Source: Chroogloeocystis siderophila 5.2 s.c.1
Lineage (GTDB): Bacteria > Cyanobacteriota > Cyanobacteriia > Cyanobacteriales > Chroococcidiopsidaceae
Length of the DNA stretch: 64,000 nucleotides
Assembly (NCBI RefSeq): GCF_001904655.1
Contig: NZ_MRCC01000020.1
Coordinates: 17,610 to 81,609 of the forward strand
Reading direction: 5' to 3'
Of this stretch, positions 9,002-18,615 are shown piece after piece. Position 1 is the stretch's first letter. Each line of letters opens with the position of its first letter. A program made the translations under genes and the position numbers. The notes beneath the pieces were generated by a model, which did no database searches, was not told where the DNA came from, and saw only the letters and a program-made list of their open reading frames with translations.

Positions 9002-10000
9002 TTAAGAGTTAAACAAAAGCAAAGCGATCGCAACTCCTAGCCAAATTAAAAAGCAATATCGCGTCAATTGCAATGCTTGGTAAACTTTGCCTGAAGTCAT
9101 CGGATGAATATTGTCTCCAAGGAAGGGCTTGTGTTTTGCCACTCCTCGATAATAGTTTGTGCCTCCCACTTGTACGCCAAGTACAGCCGCATATGCGCAT
9201 TCACTCCAACCCGAATTAGGGCTAGGATCTTTTACCGCATCTCGACGGCAAATTCGCCAAACAGAGCGCGGTTTACGTGATATAATTGCCAAAGTCAAAA
9301 CTGTTAGGCGACACGGCAGCCACGTCAAGGCATCTTCCAAACGCGCGCTAAACCAACCTAGGTAAGTATAAGGTGCTTCGCGATAGCCCACCATCGAATC
9401 TAAGGTACTTGCTGCTTTGTAAGCTAAAGCAACCGGAACACCTCCAATCAATGGAATAAAAGAACCAGCGATCGCATAAAATAAAGGTGCCATCACGCCA
9501 TCGGTAGCATTTTCGGTGACAGTTTCTAAAACGGCACGCAAAATTTCTGTCTCAGAAAGATTTTTTGTATCTCTACCAACATATTTACTGAGGCTAGCAC
9601 GCGCTTGTTGAATTTTCCCTTTGCTAAGTGGCTGCAAAACTTCTTGTGCAGCGCGTCTTAGGCTTCTTGCAGCAAAACAACTTGCTAAGAGTATACTTTC
9701 GACAATAATTCCTAAACTGGGATGAATGAATTTAGCTGCTTGTACGAGCAACCACCCTATTAAACCACTACCAGTCGTTAAGCTGATACCTAAAACAATA
9801 CCAGCTAACCGCTGTGTGGATGAACTATCAAAGTGTTTCCAAACAATTTTATTAAACTGGGATATTACCCCCCCCATCACACGTACTGGATGCGGAAAAC
9901 CCCAAGGATCGCCAATTAGGTAATCTAAAAACGCAGCAAAAACTAAAACAATCAGTGAATGAGTATGAATAGTTAAGGAGATGGATGAAAATAGTAACAC
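9002..10000 (-). CDS. cobD: adenosylcobinamide-phosphate synthase (CobD/CbiB)
   Basis: It attaches the aminopropanol (phosphate) arm to adenosylcobyric acid in cobalamin synthesis, in the plasma membrane. The protein has 332 residues with several hydrophobic helices. Family landmarks are DYLIGDPWGFPHPVRVMG near the N-terminus, SKYVGRDTKNLSETEILRA and TENATDGVMAPLFY in the middle, and NSGWSECAYAAVLGVQVGG near the C-terminus. The start codon is GTG at 10000. I looked for a cobalamin riboswitch upstream (10001-10280) and did not find a B12-box-like sequence. No other cob genes are in the window. Confidence 0.94.
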   Translation of the reverse strand: MLLFSSISLTIHTHSLIVLVFAAFLDYLIGDPWGFPHPVRVMGGVISQFNKIVWKHFDSSSTQRLAGIVLGISLTTGSGLIGWLLVQAAKFIHPSLGIIVESILLASCFAARSLRRAAQEVLQPLSKGKIQQARASLSKYVGRDTKNLSETEILRAVLETVTENATDGVMAPLFYAIAGSFIPLIGGVPVALAYKAASTLDSMVGYREAPYTYLGWFSARLEDALTWLPCRLTVLTLAIISRKPRSVWRICRRDAVKDPSPNSGWSECAYAAVLGVQVGGTNYYRGVAKHKPFLGDNIHPMTSGKVYQALQLTRYCFLIWLGVAIALLLFNS

Positions 10001-10069
10001 AAAGGCTTTTATTCGTCAGTGGTCAATGGTTAGTGGATCAGCTTACTATTCACAAACATAAAAAGTGTA

Positions 10070-10204
10070 GTGCTTAACGATGCCCATCCATTTAAACCTC
10101 CTGCACGAATCGCAGATACCCTCCGATGGAAGTTGGGGCTATCCAAGCAAATTGTACCTTCGTACACTCAAGAAATATTTGTACCGGCAAGTTCACGGAG
10201 GTGA
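10070..10204 (+). other. short unrecognised open frame, possibly a remnant
   Basis: From a GTG at 10070 an open frame of 44 codons runs to TGA at 10204. Its residues look protein-like (NDAHPFKPPARIADTLRW, then KQIVPSYTQEIFVPA) rather than random, with Pro- and aromatic-rich character. I do not recognise it. It could be a small gene or the surviving piece of a longer one. No clear ribosome binding site precedes it. Confidence 0.3.
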
Positions 10205-10284
10205 ACTTTATTTATTTAGCTAGCAAATTTATTCGCGATTCGCTTCACGCAGCAGGTCTATTACCGATAACCCATTAGCAATCA

Positions 10285-10728
10285 CTAAACAACAAAACTT
10301 GTTGCTTCGCCTTGCGCGGCTTGCCAACTACGAGCATCATAGTAAAGGTCTGCAAGCGTGATCGTATAAAGTGCCTCTTTCAATTTCTGGTGTAATCGCT
10401 GCCACAATGTGAACGTCACCCAGTCTTCGGCTTGAGTTGGTGTGGGCATATGATGCCGTAAAGGTTTAATTGTTTCGCCAACAGATTCTAGGATTTGCCC
10501 TAAAGATATTTGTGCAGGCGATCGCGCTAATTTGTATCCACCTTGCACGCCACGCATGGATTCGACTAACCCTGCGCGGCGCATTTCAATGAGCAATTTT
10601 TCCAAGTAAGGTGCTGGGATATCTTGACGTTGCGCGATCGCTTTTACAGATGCGGGTTTATTCTTTGGCTGTAAGCTCAAATCGAGCAATGCTTTTACAC
10701 TGTAGTGTCCGCGAGTTGTTAGCTTCAT
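10285..10728 (-). CDS. Rrf2-family transcriptional regulator without Fe-S cysteines
   Basis: A 147-residue winged-helix protein. The N-terminus MKLTTRGHYSVKALLDLS and the recognition region DIPAPYLEKLLIEMRRAGLV followed by the wing GVQGGYKLAR are standard for Rrf2. IscR and NsrR bind an Fe-S cluster through three cysteines in the middle; this protein has no cysteine at all, so it is more like CymR, which works by protein partners. Its target is unknown. It is transcribed divergently from the long leader of the cyAbrB gene. Confidence 0.92.
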   Translation of the reverse strand: MKLTTRGHYSVKALLDLSLQPKNKPASVKAIAQRQDIPAPYLEKLLIEMRRAGLVESMRGVQGGYKLARSPAQISLGQILESVGETIKPLRHHMPTPTQAEDWVTFTLWQRLHQKLKEALYTITLADLYYDARSWQAAQGEATSFVV

Positions 10729-11587
10729 TCTGCACTCAAGTTAGACCTTTCTTCAAATTTTCTACTGTTTTCAACGACAAAAAAATATTTTTTCATTAAG
10801 AAAGACCTACGGGCAATAGCATAAGGTTTTTGTGGAAGATAGTCTTGTAGACAGTAAGTTTTCCATCCTCTGGCAAACGATTTCCAGTCCCCGAATTTAT
10901 TCATGGAGACAAATCGCTTTGTAACTCGATTAAATCTGCCTACTTCATTCGTTGGGGTATGTGGCTATCTTCTACCTTCTGTCTTTCACCTTCTTAAAGG
11001 ATAAGTAGGAAATGCTAACAGGCAATCTCCGTATTTTCCTTTGCCTGATGACAAGCCAGGATGACGATTTCTTTCACTGTTTAAGTGTCAGCCCTTATCT
11101 TATATGTACATCAACATCATAAAGCAGAAGATATCACCCCCTACTTCTCAAATCTTCAGCCTTACACCAAGAGCTTAGAATTTTATTATACTGATTTTCA
11201 CTGGATTGTTGTCTTTTTCTGACTTTTAGGAGCGCCTTCAACTCAGTTAGCGAGTAGCTAAAGCACCTTACACTTATACCTATTTGCCTGCTGTGTTCTA
11301 GACAAAGGTTGCTGCTTACTTAATCGAGTTAGTCAGCTTGCGGGACTGTTAACAACATCATTGTATTAAGTATCAACAATCGTGGGATAGTTGTCATGAA
11401 TACCAAGAGTGTTTACAACCGATTAAGTTCACCGTAAGGTAGTTAGATAGTAGTAAATATTGATTAAAGTCAGTGTAAGATACTTTAGTTAAGCTGATAC
11501 AAATCTAAGTGTTACTCTTATAAAGCATTAGTAAGCTAAGATCAGACTTAGTTATTTACTTCATTCATTCGTTTTAGTCCTAAGTTG
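10729..11587. other. 859-base gene-free region upstream of cyAbrB
   Basis: No coding frame here looks real. The stretch must hold the promoters of the Rrf2 gene (left) and cyAbrB (right). It is evenly mixed in composition, lacks HIP1 octamers, contains the phrase AAATGCTAACAG (11010-11022) also found in the dispersed repeats, and becomes A+T-rich from 11390 on. A long 5' leader or a small RNA could be encoded, but nothing in the sequence proves it. Confidence 0.45.
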
Positions 11588-11995
11588 ATGAGTAAAAAGA
11601 AAAAAATCGAGCCACTAACTGGTGAAGAACTCCTTCAAAAAGTTAAGGAGCTAGAAAACCTAAGCAAAGAAGAAAAGGCTAAAGCCTGCGGTTATTACAC
11701 CGTTACAAAAAATGGCATTGAGCGCGTAAACATGATGAAATTTCTTAATGCCTTAATTGATGCAGAGGGCATTGAGTTAGATAGTACAGCAAACGCCAAT
11801 GGACGCGGCGGACGTAGTGCTAGCTATCGCATTAGCGTGCAGTCAAATGGCAACTTATTAATAGGTTCTGCTTATACAAAACAAATGGGTTTGAAGCCAG
11901 GCGATGAATTTGAAATTACGTTAGGACGCAAGCATATTCGGTTGAAGCAGCTTGACGAAGACGGCGAACTAGATGAAGTCGAAGTTGCCTCGTAA
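11588..11995 (+). CDS. cyAbrB-type transcriptional regulator
   Basis: Cyanobacterial AbrB-like DNA-binding protein, 135 residues. The N-terminus MSKKKKIEPLTGEELLQKV and the stretch CGYYTVTKNGIERVNMMKF are hallmarks of cyAbrB. The C-terminal half (GNLLIGSAYTKQMGLKPGDE, then FEITLGRKHIRLKQ) is the swapped-hairpin DNA-binding domain, which in cyanobacteria sits at the C-terminus instead of the N-terminus. Members control carbon/nitrogen balance, hydrogenase and other genes in Synechocystis. The ATG at 11588 is preferred to the TTG one codon upstream. A long leader precedes it. Confidence 0.95.
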   Translation: MSKKKKIEPLTGEELLQKVKELENLSKEEKAKACGYYTVTKNGIERVNMMKFLNALIDAEGIELDSTANANGRGGRSASYRISVQSNGNLLIGSAYTKQMGLKPGDEFEITLGRKHIRLKQLDEDGELDEVEVAS

Positions 11996-12020
11996 GCAAC
12001 AGTAGTGATGATGATTGTGC

Positions 12021-12055
12021 GAGGAGAATTAAGGTAATGACCATTATTCTCCCTC
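12021..12055 (+). terminator. possible terminator hairpin after cyAbrB
   Basis: GGAGAAT (12023-12029) pairs with ATTCTCC (12046-12052); the intervening bases can pair partly (AATG/CATT). The hairpin is 25 bases after the cyAbrB stop and lies between converging genes. There is no strong T tract, so termination strength is uncertain. Confidence 0.4.
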
Positions 12056-12086
12056 GATTTCAATCCCAACTAAAGATGACTGACTA

Positions 12087-14057
12087 CTACAAACTAGTGA
12101 GCGTCAATTCATCATGTTTCGGCGATGGTAATTGTCGTAGTGCTTGACGCATCAACTCAAGATTGCAAGTTAATCCAATCTGGTCGCGTTCGAGTAAGCC
12201 GATAATCTGTTCGTGGTTGTTTCGTTCAACCACAGGTAACTGATGTAAACCACGTGCTGCCATCCGCGCTAAAGCTTCAGATAAAAGCTCATCGGGATAA
12301 GTGTAAAGTAGCTCGGTAGTGCAAATATCAATAAGTTGAGATGAGAGCAAATTAGGTTTGCTTACATCTGCCTTTGAGGAATGCATTAAAGTTGAGTTAC
12401 TAGCACTTATTCCGGATTGTTCCCCCAGGGAAATTGCGCGGGAAATGTCGTCTAAAGTAACGATACCAACTAATTGATTAGCTTCATCGATAACTAAAGC
12501 ACTCCGGCGGCGATCGCGCGTCATAGACACACCCGCCTCCCAAATCGAAAGCGTAGCCGATAATATCAGTGGAGACTGATGCATCGCCTCAGCAACAGAA
12601 ATTTGCTGTAAAATTTCTTGTTCGCGATCCGTTTCGACATTCAAGTTTAATTGCTGTAGATGCGTGTCAGAAGTGACTGTAGGTGTCATGCGCTCAACAA
12701 GCCACACACTTAAACCAACCGCCGCCATTAAGGGCAATACAATTCGGTAATCTCTTGTCAGTTCAAATAATAGTAAAATTGCGGTCAAAGGCGCGCGCGC
12801 ACTTGCTGCAAGCACCGCTGCCATACCGACCATCGCATAAGCAGGAGGCGCCGCCATGTAGGGACTTATGCCAGGAAAAATTGCCAAGATTTTAGCATAA
12901 GCTGCTCCTAACGAAGCACCAAGAAACATTGCTGGAGCGAAGACACCGCCAACTAAACCACTCCCCAAGCTGATTGCGGTGACGACGAGTTTAACCACCA
13001 ACAACACAACAAGTAATTGCAAAGAAAACTCCACATCTTGCAACATCGCTTCGATAGTCTCATAGCCAATTCCCAAAACTTGCGGGTACTGTAGTGCGAC
13101 TAAACCAACACAAGCACCGCCAATAATAGGATGAATTGCTAAGGGAATTTTTGCTAACCAAGTGAAGCCTGGAATTTCTCCCTGAAAGCAGGCGCGTAAT
13201 AGCTGTAAAGATTGCGTGTAAGTGATTGAAACTAAACTCGCACCTAAACCCAAACCAACATAAAGCGGAAACTCTAACGGACTGCGGACTTCATAGACTG
13301 GTAGTGTAAAAGCAGGTTGCCCTCCTAAGCCAATTTGGGCAATTAACGCGGCGACGACTGCGGCTAGCAGCACTATACTGACAGCAGACGTTGCAAAAGT
13401 CGTTCCCAACACAACTTCCAACGCAAAAAAAACACCCGCGATCGGAGCATTAAAACCTGCGGCTAAACCCGCCGCTGCACCAGCCCCTAATAATAAGCGG
13501 CGTCGTTCTTGCGACATTTGCAGCATTTGACCCAGCCGCAAACTAAAATTAGCACCAATCTCGACACTTGGTCCTTCTGGTCCTAAAGAAGCTCCACTTC
13601 CAAGCGATACCGCTGCTGCGAGCATCTTAATAATAGGTTGTATTTCTTTACGCGTAACGTTTTGTGTAGTATTTGCTTGTGTTGCTGCAATTAAAGAAGA
13701 AAGTCCAGGACCAAAATCTTGCTGAGCACCGCGCATTAAGCCGATGACTAACCCACCTAAAAGGGGGACACACGCTAGCGTCCAAGCTCCCCATCGTGAA
13801 ATCACTCCCATCAAATCTTGTAGCAAGAAATGGTGGATCTGCTCGATCAAAATATGAAAAACAACGACACCTAAACCAGTGCTACCGCCGATCAGCACAG
13901 CTAAAAGGAGCACAACGCTTTCAGGAGATAGCTGAAAACGGTTCAGCAAATGAGTTAAACCCGTAGAAGGTGTTGACAGCGCAGGTACTATCACCTTCCT
14001 TAACTCAGCAGAGGGACTTGGTGCCTCCTCTGGGGATTGGGGAGAAAGGGCAGTCAT
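12087..14057 (-). CDS. ClC-family chloride channel/antiporter with CBS pair
   Basis: A 656-residue membrane protein. Residues about 45-470 form the ClC core: the selectivity/gating motifs are GSGASLGPEGPSVEIG (gating Glu in GPEGP near residue 160) and AAAGLAAGFNAPIAGVFFALE, followed by GSGLVGGVFAPAMFLGA. Two CBS domains fill residues about 490-640 and may bind adenine nucleotides. Bacterial relatives exchange Cl- for H+; whether this one is channel or exchanger cannot be read from the motifs alone. It is transcribed alone, convergent with cyAbrB. Confidence 0.94.
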   Translation of the reverse strand: MTALSPQSPEEAPSPSAELRKVIVPALSTPSTGLTHLLNRFQLSPESVVLLLAVLIGGSTGLGVVVFHILIEQIHHFLLQDLMGVISRWGAWTLACVPLLGGLVIGLMRGAQQDFGPGLSSLIAATQANTTQNVTRKEIQPIIKMLAAAVSLGSGASLGPEGPSVEIGANFSLRLGQMLQMSQERRRLLLGAGAAAGLAAGFNAPIAGVFFALEVVLGTTFATSAVSIVLLAAVVAALIAQIGLGGQPAFTLPVYEVRSPLEFPLYVGLGLGASLVSITYTQSLQLLRACFQGEIPGFTWLAKIPLAIHPIIGGACVGLVALQYPQVLGIGYETIEAMLQDVEFSLQLLVVLLVVKLVVTAISLGSGLVGGVFAPAMFLGASLGAAYAKILAIFPGISPYMAAPPAYAMVGMAAVLAASARAPLTAILLLFELTRDYRIVLPLMAAVGLSVWLVERMTPTVTSDTHLQQLNLNVETDREQEILQQISVAEAMHQSPLILSATLSIWEAGVSMTRDRRRSALVIDEANQLVGIVTLDDISRAISLGEQSGISASNSTLMHSSKADVSKPNLLSSQLIDICTTELLYTYPDELLSEALARMAARGLHQLPVVERNNHEQIIGLLERDQIGLTCNLELMRQALRQLPSPKHDELTLTSL

Positions 14058-14465
14058 TAGATAGTGTGGGGAAATGTGATAAAAACTTTAATTTTTATTT
14101 CTTACTTTTCATTTTGATGGATCTTCTCGCCTGCCGACAAGTAGGTTATTGCTTGAGTAGACGAGGGTTTGGTTCATAATTGTAGTAACGCAAGAAAGTT
14201 TATTTCTACCTCATTTAGCTGAGTTACACAATTGGTGAATTCGCTAGTGTTGTGACAAGTTGGAGATAGAGAGGAACTTCCTCGCCCACCGCAGGCAAGA
14301 TGCCCGCGTTATCAGCCCTTCTTAAAGGTTCATAAATATATGTACTTTGAGTATGGCTATCTATCGCAAAAATGGGCAGACTAAGATTTGGGGTTATAGG
14401 AAATTTACCTCGGAAATTTGATGGTACTCCGCTGTAGAGCGAGAAAAGAACTGGTTTGACGCGCT
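14058..14465. other. intergenic region between clc and the zinc-ribbon gene
   Basis: About 408 bases with divergent promoters to be expected. An open frame on the + strand (13970-14179) overlaps the clc start and is not convincing. I see no RNA structure or repeat that stands out. Confidence 0.4.
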
Positions 14466-14861
14466 ATGAACACTCACACCTTTGATCACCACTCTGTCAC
14501 CTGTCCAATTTGCCAGCGTCCTGGTAATCTCAAGCAAATTAAAAAGTGTAACGGGCTTTTTACGTGTCCGTACTGTCAAGAACGATTGGTTGTGAGTTGG
14601 AGCGGTCATTATGTACGCGATCCGCATAGCTCTAAACAAGTCGAAATGACGCACTTGCTGCGCCGTCAAAGTCGTCCTTGGGCAAGAATTCTACGTGACT
14701 TTAGCTTTATTAAAAAGACAGCAGCGATCGCCGCGATTGGTAGTGCAATTCTTTTAGGCATCAGTGTTGTCACGCTAGAAACACTCAAACCAGGACAAGA
14801 ATCTCCTCAGGAGCCATCGAAAGAAATTGTCGTTGACGAGCCGCCGCAGGATTCTCCGTAG
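14466..14861 (+). CDS. small zinc-ribbon protein with one membrane helix
   Basis: 131 residues, unrecognised. Residues about 13-40 hold two Cys pairs (CPIC and CPYC), a zinc ribbon. A basic linker follows, then one hydrophobic helix near residues 86-105 (AAIAAIGSAILLGISVV) and an acidic, Pro-rich tail (QESPQEPSKEIVVDEPPQ). The layout suggests an inner-membrane protein with a cytoplasmic metal-binding head and a short outer tail. Small proteins of this layout occur in cyanobacteria, but I know of no function. The gene faces the glycosyltransferase gene tail to tail. Confidence 0.8.
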   Translation: MNTHTFDHHSVTCPICQRPGNLKQIKKCNGLFTCPYCQERLVVSWSGHYVRDPHSSKQVEMTHLLRRQSRPWARILRDFSFIKKTAAIAAIGSAILLGISVVTLETLKPGQESPQEPSKEIVVDEPPQDSP

Positions 14862-14932
14862 GAAAGCTTCGGTGCAGAGGACGCACAGGAGAAATAATAA
14901 ATAATACATGATGTTCTGTTGCTACTAGCTAC

Positions 14933-16540
14933 TCACCTCTCACCCCTCGTAACTAGCGTCCAGCCTTGGGTGCTTCCCAATAGATTTACAGATGGCAGTT
15001 GGAGAGTTTCGAGTGTTGGGGTATCAAGGAGAAAGTATGATTGGGGATTTTGTTGCCATTGGTACTGAAGTTCGTTGGTAGCAGCAGGAATAACCTGGCG
15101 ATCGCTATAAAAATTTAATGAAGGACGACTGTAAGGAAAAGAAGTGTAAACGATCTGTCCTGGGAGTGTAGCATTTTGAATCATCGCTGCAACGGGTTTA
15201 ACTGGGTAAGCTTCGGCGAGTTCCCAAACCCAGTGGCGCGAGGTCATAAACAGTACAAGCGCGACATACATTCCCCAAATTAAAATGATTAAGAACTGGC
15301 GATCGCCACGTCGAGCTAGAATATTTGCCAAAATCATTGTACCTGCGACTGCGGCTAAAATCATTTGGATTGCACCATCTTGTGCAGGACTCCAAGGGCT
15401 AAAGTAGAAACTTCCCAGCGTTGCGACAAGTGCGAGTATCCCCAAACATAGAATGATTGGACGCGGATAGGATGCTTTAGATGAATGCCAATAATCCGCT
15501 AACTGCGCTCCCACAGCTAAAGAAATGGCTGGATAAATCGGTAAAACATACCAAGGAAGTTTGGTTTGCATTACTGAAATTGCTACAAGATAAAAGCTAC
15601 TCCAAACAAGGATGAGTTTTGCCCAACTCCAGTTGCGATTTTCCCATGCTTTACGCAAACCTTGCGGTAAAAAAATTAACCAAGGAAAGCTGTACTTTAA
15701 TATTTCTAGTAAATAATACCAAGGTGGTCCCGCGTGATTTTCCACGCTTGCCCAAATTCGACTCAACGATTGCGCCATAATGCCTGTATCGGTAAAAGTA
15801 TTGCCGTACTCGAACCATTGAGCCGCATACCACCCTACGACAGGTAAAGCCCCTATTAAGATACCAAGCCAAAGATAAAAGCTAGTCAGTAGTCGCGGCG
15901 TATCCCAAAACAAAAACAATAGGGCGATCGCAAGTAACAATAATCCAATAATTCCTTTTGTGAGGCAAATTAACCCAAACCCAATTCCAATGCCCAAGCA
16001 ATAGCGTAAATTACGACGCGATCGCAACACGCACAGCATCATTAACAGCAAAAAACATACCACCGCGCCATCTAACATCGCGAGTCGCCCATGACGCACC
16101 ATCGGTAGCAGTGTCAGATAAACTAATGCCGAAAAAATCGCCGGCGATCGCCTAGGAAAAATTTCTCGCCCGACGCAATACAGTAGAGGGACAGAAATTG
16201 CACTCAGCATCGCCCCTGGTAAACGCGATGTCCACTCATTAACACCACCAAGCGAGTACGCCCCAGCTATTAACAAATGGACTAACGGCGGCTTATTGAG
16301 ATAAGGTGCGCCTCCGAGGGTAGGATGTAACCACCGCCATGTGTTCACAGGCGATCGCCAAATTTCACGCGCAACTTGGGCTACCGTACCTTCATCCCAA
16401 TCGCGTAGAGGTAATCCTCCTAGATTAATGCTGTAAACTAGCCCACCAGCTAACAATAACGCTAATATCCAAAACCAATCAACCTTACTATTGCGGCGGT
16501 AATCAAATTTTGAAAAATTCCAATGGAAGCGATCGCGCAT
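14933..16540 (-). CDS. GT39/ArnT-type membrane glycosyltransferase
   Basis: A 535-residue polytopic protein. After the first membrane helix comes the motif PLRDWDEGTVAQVAREI, matching the catalytic Asp-Asp/Glu loop of the PMT_2/ArnT superfamily, and then PPLVHLLIAGAYSLGG. Ten or more hydrophobic helices follow. The family moves sugars from polyprenyl-phosphate carriers to lipids or proteins on the periplasmic side. A C-terminal soluble part (about 430-535) is present. Acceptor and sugar are unknown. Confidence 0.9.
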   Translation of the reverse strand: MRDRFHWNFSKFDYRRNSKVDWFWILALLLAGGLVYSINLGGLPLRDWDEGTVAQVAREIWRSPVNTWRWLHPTLGGAPYLNKPPLVHLLIAGAYSLGGVNEWTSRLPGAMLSAISVPLLYCVGREIFPRRSPAIFSALVYLTLLPMVRHGRLAMLDGAVVCFLLLMMLCVLRSRRNLRYCLGIGIGFGLICLTKGIIGLLLLAIALLFLFWDTPRLLTSFYLWLGILIGALPVVGWYAAQWFEYGNTFTDTGIMAQSLSRIWASVENHAGPPWYYLLEILKYSFPWLIFLPQGLRKAWENRNWSWAKLILVWSSFYLVAISVMQTKLPWYVLPIYPAISLAVGAQLADYWHSSKASYPRPIILCLGILALVATLGSFYFSPWSPAQDGAIQMILAAVAGTMILANILARRGDRQFLIILIWGMYVALVLFMTSRHWVWELAEAYPVKPVAAMIQNATLPGQIVYTSFPYSRPSLNFYSDRQVIPAATNELQYQWQQNPQSYFLLDTPTLETLQLPSVNLLGSTQGWTLVTRGER

Positions 16541-16641
16541 ATTTTAAACTAACTGATAATTCTGCTTTCAAATTTCAAAGCTAACGTGAACTAAATATTA
16601 CTATTTATAGCAATCCTATTTGAGTTGTAAGATTTTTTTTT

Positions 16642-16710
16642 GGAGACGTAGACGCGGAGCGGCCTGCTGTAGGCTACCACTCCAGACACAGAAAACGCAG
16701 AGAAAAGAGA
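16642..16710. repeat. dispersed repeat fragment
   Basis: The segments GACGTAGACGCGGAGCGG and GTAGGCTACCACTC recur, in the same order but with other sequence between, at 46669-46752. A related mosaic (GCGTTGGGCGG, then GACTTGAAGC) is shared by 22822-22850 and 46690-46712. These are non-coding dispersed repeats. The surrounding gap 16541-16912 is A+T-rich and otherwise empty. Confidence 0.55.
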
Positions 16711-16912
16711 GAAAGAGAGAGTTTCATGAATCATTTAGGACTGCTATACTTAATTTCATTTTTAGCTATTTCCTCAATTCTAAAAAAAGCGGAATATATT
16801 GATATATTTTTACATCAAAACTCTGCTAATTCAATAAATATATAGCGAAAAATTATGATTTTAAGATTTTTTCTTTTTATACGATTAGAATCTAAATTAA
16901 AAAATAGTATAA

Positions 16913-17643
16913 TTTTTTTTTAAACAAGTAGAATTTGATATTCGTTGCGAGTGGGGAGAACAAGGCATAATTAATCTTGCTCCAACAAGTGATGTAGTAA
17001 TTGTAGTCGATGTTCTCTCTTTCTCCACCTGTGTTGAAATTGCAAATAATAATGGTGCGATAATATTTCCATCTCAATGGAAAAACCGTTCAGCATTAGA
17101 TTATGCATTATCTGTAAATGCACAACTAGCTAGTCATGAGCGGATCGCCAATGGTTACTCACTATCACCTTTCTCGTTAGTGAATGTTTTTGCAAATACT
17201 CGACTTGTTTTGCCCTCGCCGAATGGTGCTACTTTCACTTTAGCTGTGCAACAGCAAGCACAAGTTTTAACAGGTTGTTTGAGGAACTGTGAAGCTGTAG
17301 CAAACTTCGCTCAGAAACATGGAAAGGGAATTTCTGTTATTCCCGCTGGCAAAAGATGGAATGATGGAAGTTTACGAATAGCTGTAGAAGATATGATGAG
17401 TGCTGGTGCAATTGTTAACTACCTGCAAGGAAGATTTTCCGCTGAAGTCAAAGCCACTTTAGCAGTTTTCAGAGTATAAAAGACAATCTAATTTCAAGTT
17501 TAGAAAGCTGTATTTCTGGTAAAGAATTAATTGCTAGAGGGTTTGCTCAAAATGTAAAGCTATTAGCTACCTATAATGTTAGCGAATATGTTCCTATATT
17601 TAATCAAAACGCATATACCCAAGTTACACACTCTATTAGTTGA
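16913..17643 (+). pseudogene. 2-phosphosulfolactate phosphatase (ComB family), broken
   Basis: The frame from 16913 reads a nearly full ComB-like protein: VEFDIRCEWGEQG, then DVVIVVDVLSFSTCVEIA, LPSPNGATF, LTGCLRNCEAVANFAQ, VIPAGKRWNDGSLRIAVED. There is no ATG, GTG or TTG before the conserved start; the T-rich run at 16913-16921 replaces it. At about 17471 one base is missing: frame 2 stops at 17477-17479 while frame 1 continues with SIKDNLISSLESCISGKELI and ARGFAQNVKLLATYNV to TGA at 17641. Both lesions together argue for a pseudogene. ComB makes sulfolactate in coenzyme M synthesis in archaea; the cyanobacterial role is unclear. Confidence 0.85.
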
Positions 17644-17926
17644 ACATGATAGAAGTTGCTCAGCTATTTTATAGGGTAACAAATACACAGCTTCTGCTTT
17701 TGCAAACTATGTTACTGTAGCTTAAACATACACAAAGAATTTTCTAGACGCAATCATCTTCATTAAAGGTAATGGTTACTCAAAATAAGACACAAATGCG
17801 ATCGCAGGTACATATCTTAGATAATCGTCTCATCATGCTCAACGCGCGCTCAACTTAAAGCCACTACTTGAATTATCTTGTAAGCAATACTACAATCTTC
17901 TTGTTAATACAAATAGGTGTCATTTA

Positions 17927-18615
17927 GTGATAAATATCTTATCAGTAGAAGAATATTGGCAAGTGCGTGAAGAAAGTATTAAAACAAATGACAAGCTGTT
18001 GTTAAATTATGATGTTTTTGATGAAATCGAGCAATGCGAAAATCAATTCTCTACAGACTTAGTTCATCGTCTTGAGCTACCCCAGGTCTAGATATGACAA
18101 TAGGAAAACATATACACCATGCTGACTTAAATTATGTGAGTCCTCAGGACGAGGTACCCTATCCTTTGATCTCTAAATTCCATATTTCTGGAACTTATCG
18201 AACAATCAGCCCAGAAATTAAAGAAAATTCTGATGATTATATTGAGGGAATAGAAAAAAGTTACTTATTTTATCTACCAAATTTACACGAAATTCATCAA
18301 GTTTTAGCTGAAGAAGATTTACTTATCGTATCTATTTATATCGATATTGATGTGTTCAAAACATTCAGCCAAGGTTTTGAATTGTTACCCACTCCTTTGC
18401 AAGCATTAATTAATAAAAGTTCTCCACCTAGGTTTCATTATCCTGTTGGAGAAATCACGCCAGCAATGTTTAGGGTGTTGCAGCAAATTCTTAATCTGCC
18501 GTTTTAGGGAATGATGAAGTGGATGTATCTAGAAAGTCGAGTTCTCGAATTATTAGCGCAGCAATTAAATCAGTTTTTAGATCGCGAATACTCTGGTCGA
18601 ACTGTGGCGAATTAA
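17927..18615 (+). pseudogene. AraC-family (PchR-like) regulator, broken
   Basis: Three consecutive frames align with the N-terminal two thirds of the intact AraC regulator at 34575-35582. The first (17927-18091, LSVEEYWQVREES) shifts frame at a C run near 18080. The second runs from there (IHHADLNYVSPQ) to ITPAMFRVLQQILNLPF, where TAG at 18505 replaces the Gln seen in the paralogue (SYQG). It continues GMMKWMYLESRVLELLAQQ. The DNA-binding HTH part is missing: at about 18613 the sequence passes into IS1 transposase coding. It was probably a regulator of siderophore uptake. Confidence 0.85.

Noticed and set aside
10001..10284. Cobalamin riboswitch upstream of cobD
   Set aside because: I searched the leader on the minus strand for a B12-box-like sequence and the typical stems and found none.
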